This document shows positions 5,353 through 5,694 of a DNA stretch of 5,694 nucleotides, piece by piece. Numbering within the stretch: the first letter of the stretch is position 1; the number at the start of each line of letters is the position of its first letter. Position numbers and translations under genes: made by a program. Location of the stretch: contig CALVRK010000070.1 of assembly GCA_944358565.1 (NCBI GenBank), positions 1 to 5,694 of the forward strand, read 5' to 3'. Origin of the DNA: an uncultured Bacilli bacterium (lineage in GTDB: Bacteria > Bacillota_I > Bacilli_A > RF39 > UBA660). Under the pieces are notes generated by a model. The model was not told the DNA's origin and searched no databases. It saw nothing but the letters and a program-made list of their open reading frames with translations.

Positions 5353-5694
5353 ATGAAAAACCTATTTAATAATATTAAAAAAATTATAAAAGAATACTAC
5401 AAAGTCATCATTGTTTATGTTTTAATTTTAGCTTTCTTCTTAGTAGAATTTCCTTATTACATCTCGGCCCCCGGCGGTTTAATTAATACCGATGACAAAA
5501 TTGAAACTACTGAAAACTTTAAAATGTCAGGTTCGTTGAATATGGCCTATGTTTCGGAAATTCACGCTACAATACCTACGCTAGTTATATCCTTATTAAA
5601 TAAAGATTGGGATGTTGAAAAGGAGGAAGAAGTCAAAAACGATAATGAAACCATTGAAGAAAAAGATTATCGTAATAAAATGCTTTTAGAAGAA
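5353..5694 (+). CDS. YlbL/SepM-like membrane-anchored PDZ/S16 (Lon-like) protease, N-terminal part, cut by window end
   Basis: 114 residues are visible and the gene runs off the window. The N-terminus is a short Lys-rich cytoplasmic stretch, then one membrane segment (about residues 18-36), then FPYYISAPGGLINT (33-46), the hallmark of YlbL/SepM proteins, in which a P-Y-Y..PG motif follows the anchor. Next come a GSLNMAYVS strand where the family usually has a G-x-F/L-x-x-T/A-V strand, and a charged Glu/Lys/Asp stretch near residues 90-114 that is variable in the family. The PDZ domain and the Ser-Lys catalytic S16 domain would lie beyond the edge, so activity cannot be checked. Known family roles differ: SepM trims competence peptide in Streptococcus mutans, and YlbL degrades the division inhibitor YneA in B. 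subtilis. In Bacillus ylbJ and ylbL are near neighbours, which supports both calls. The start ATG has AAGGAG 7 bases upstream. Confidence 0.8.
   Translation, partial: MKNLFNNIKKIIKEYYKVIIVYVLILAFFLVEFPYYISAPGGLINTDDKIETTENFKMSGSLNMAYVSEIHATIPTLVISLLNKDWDVEKEEEVKNDNETIEEKDYRNKMLLEE

Overview
This 5.7-kb window is strongly AT-rich, with AT-rich gene spacers, AAAGGAG/GGAGG-type ribosome binding sites and sigma-A-like promoters. All tryptophans are TGG and every complete gene ends in TAA or TAG, so nothing requires the mycoplasma code. Together with a YlbJ-family gate protein and a YlbL/SepM-type membrane protease, this suggests a low-GC Gram-positive lineage (Bacilli or a related AT-rich gut Firmicute of the RF39/Erysipelotrichales kind). 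The lineage is inferred from gene content and composition only.

Layout. 1-154 is a non-coding AT-rich lead-in. 155-592 (+) is a small helical cytosolic protein of unknown function. 663-1142 (+) is a single-pass membrane protein with an FxLYD-like beta-sandwich, with its own good promoter at 609-637, and it ends inside a bidirectional terminator at 1123-1155. 1154-2515 (-) is a PilB/GspE/ComGA-type pilus assembly ATPase. A roughly 100-bp divergent promoter region follows. 2620-3885 and 3896-4336 (+) are a two-gene operon of type IV prepilin-like proteins. The first carries a long C-terminal domain that looks like a lectin-fold/DUF6273-type surface module. 4331-5305 (-) is a YlbJ-family membrane protein whose 3' end overlaps the second pilin gene by 6 bp. 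5353 to the window edge (+) is the N-terminus of a YlbL/SepM-like PDZ/S16 protease.

How it fits together. The centre (1154-4336) is a compact piece of a type IV pilus or competence-pseudopilus-like machine: a cytoplasmic assembly ATPase transcribed divergently from two prepilins, with the two -10 boxes sharing one palindrome. The inner-membrane platform (PilC/ComGB), prepilin peptidase (PilD/ComC) and a small major pilin are not in the window and would have to be encoded elsewhere. The large prepilin is best read as a minor, possibly tip-located, adhesin-like pilin. Its Tyr/Asn/Ser-rich C-terminus resembles the variable end of lectin-fold proteins diversified by retroelements, which is the most interesting lead here, but no reverse transcriptase or template repeat is visible. 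The flanking genes look like ordinary chromosomal housekeeping or sporulation-related genes.
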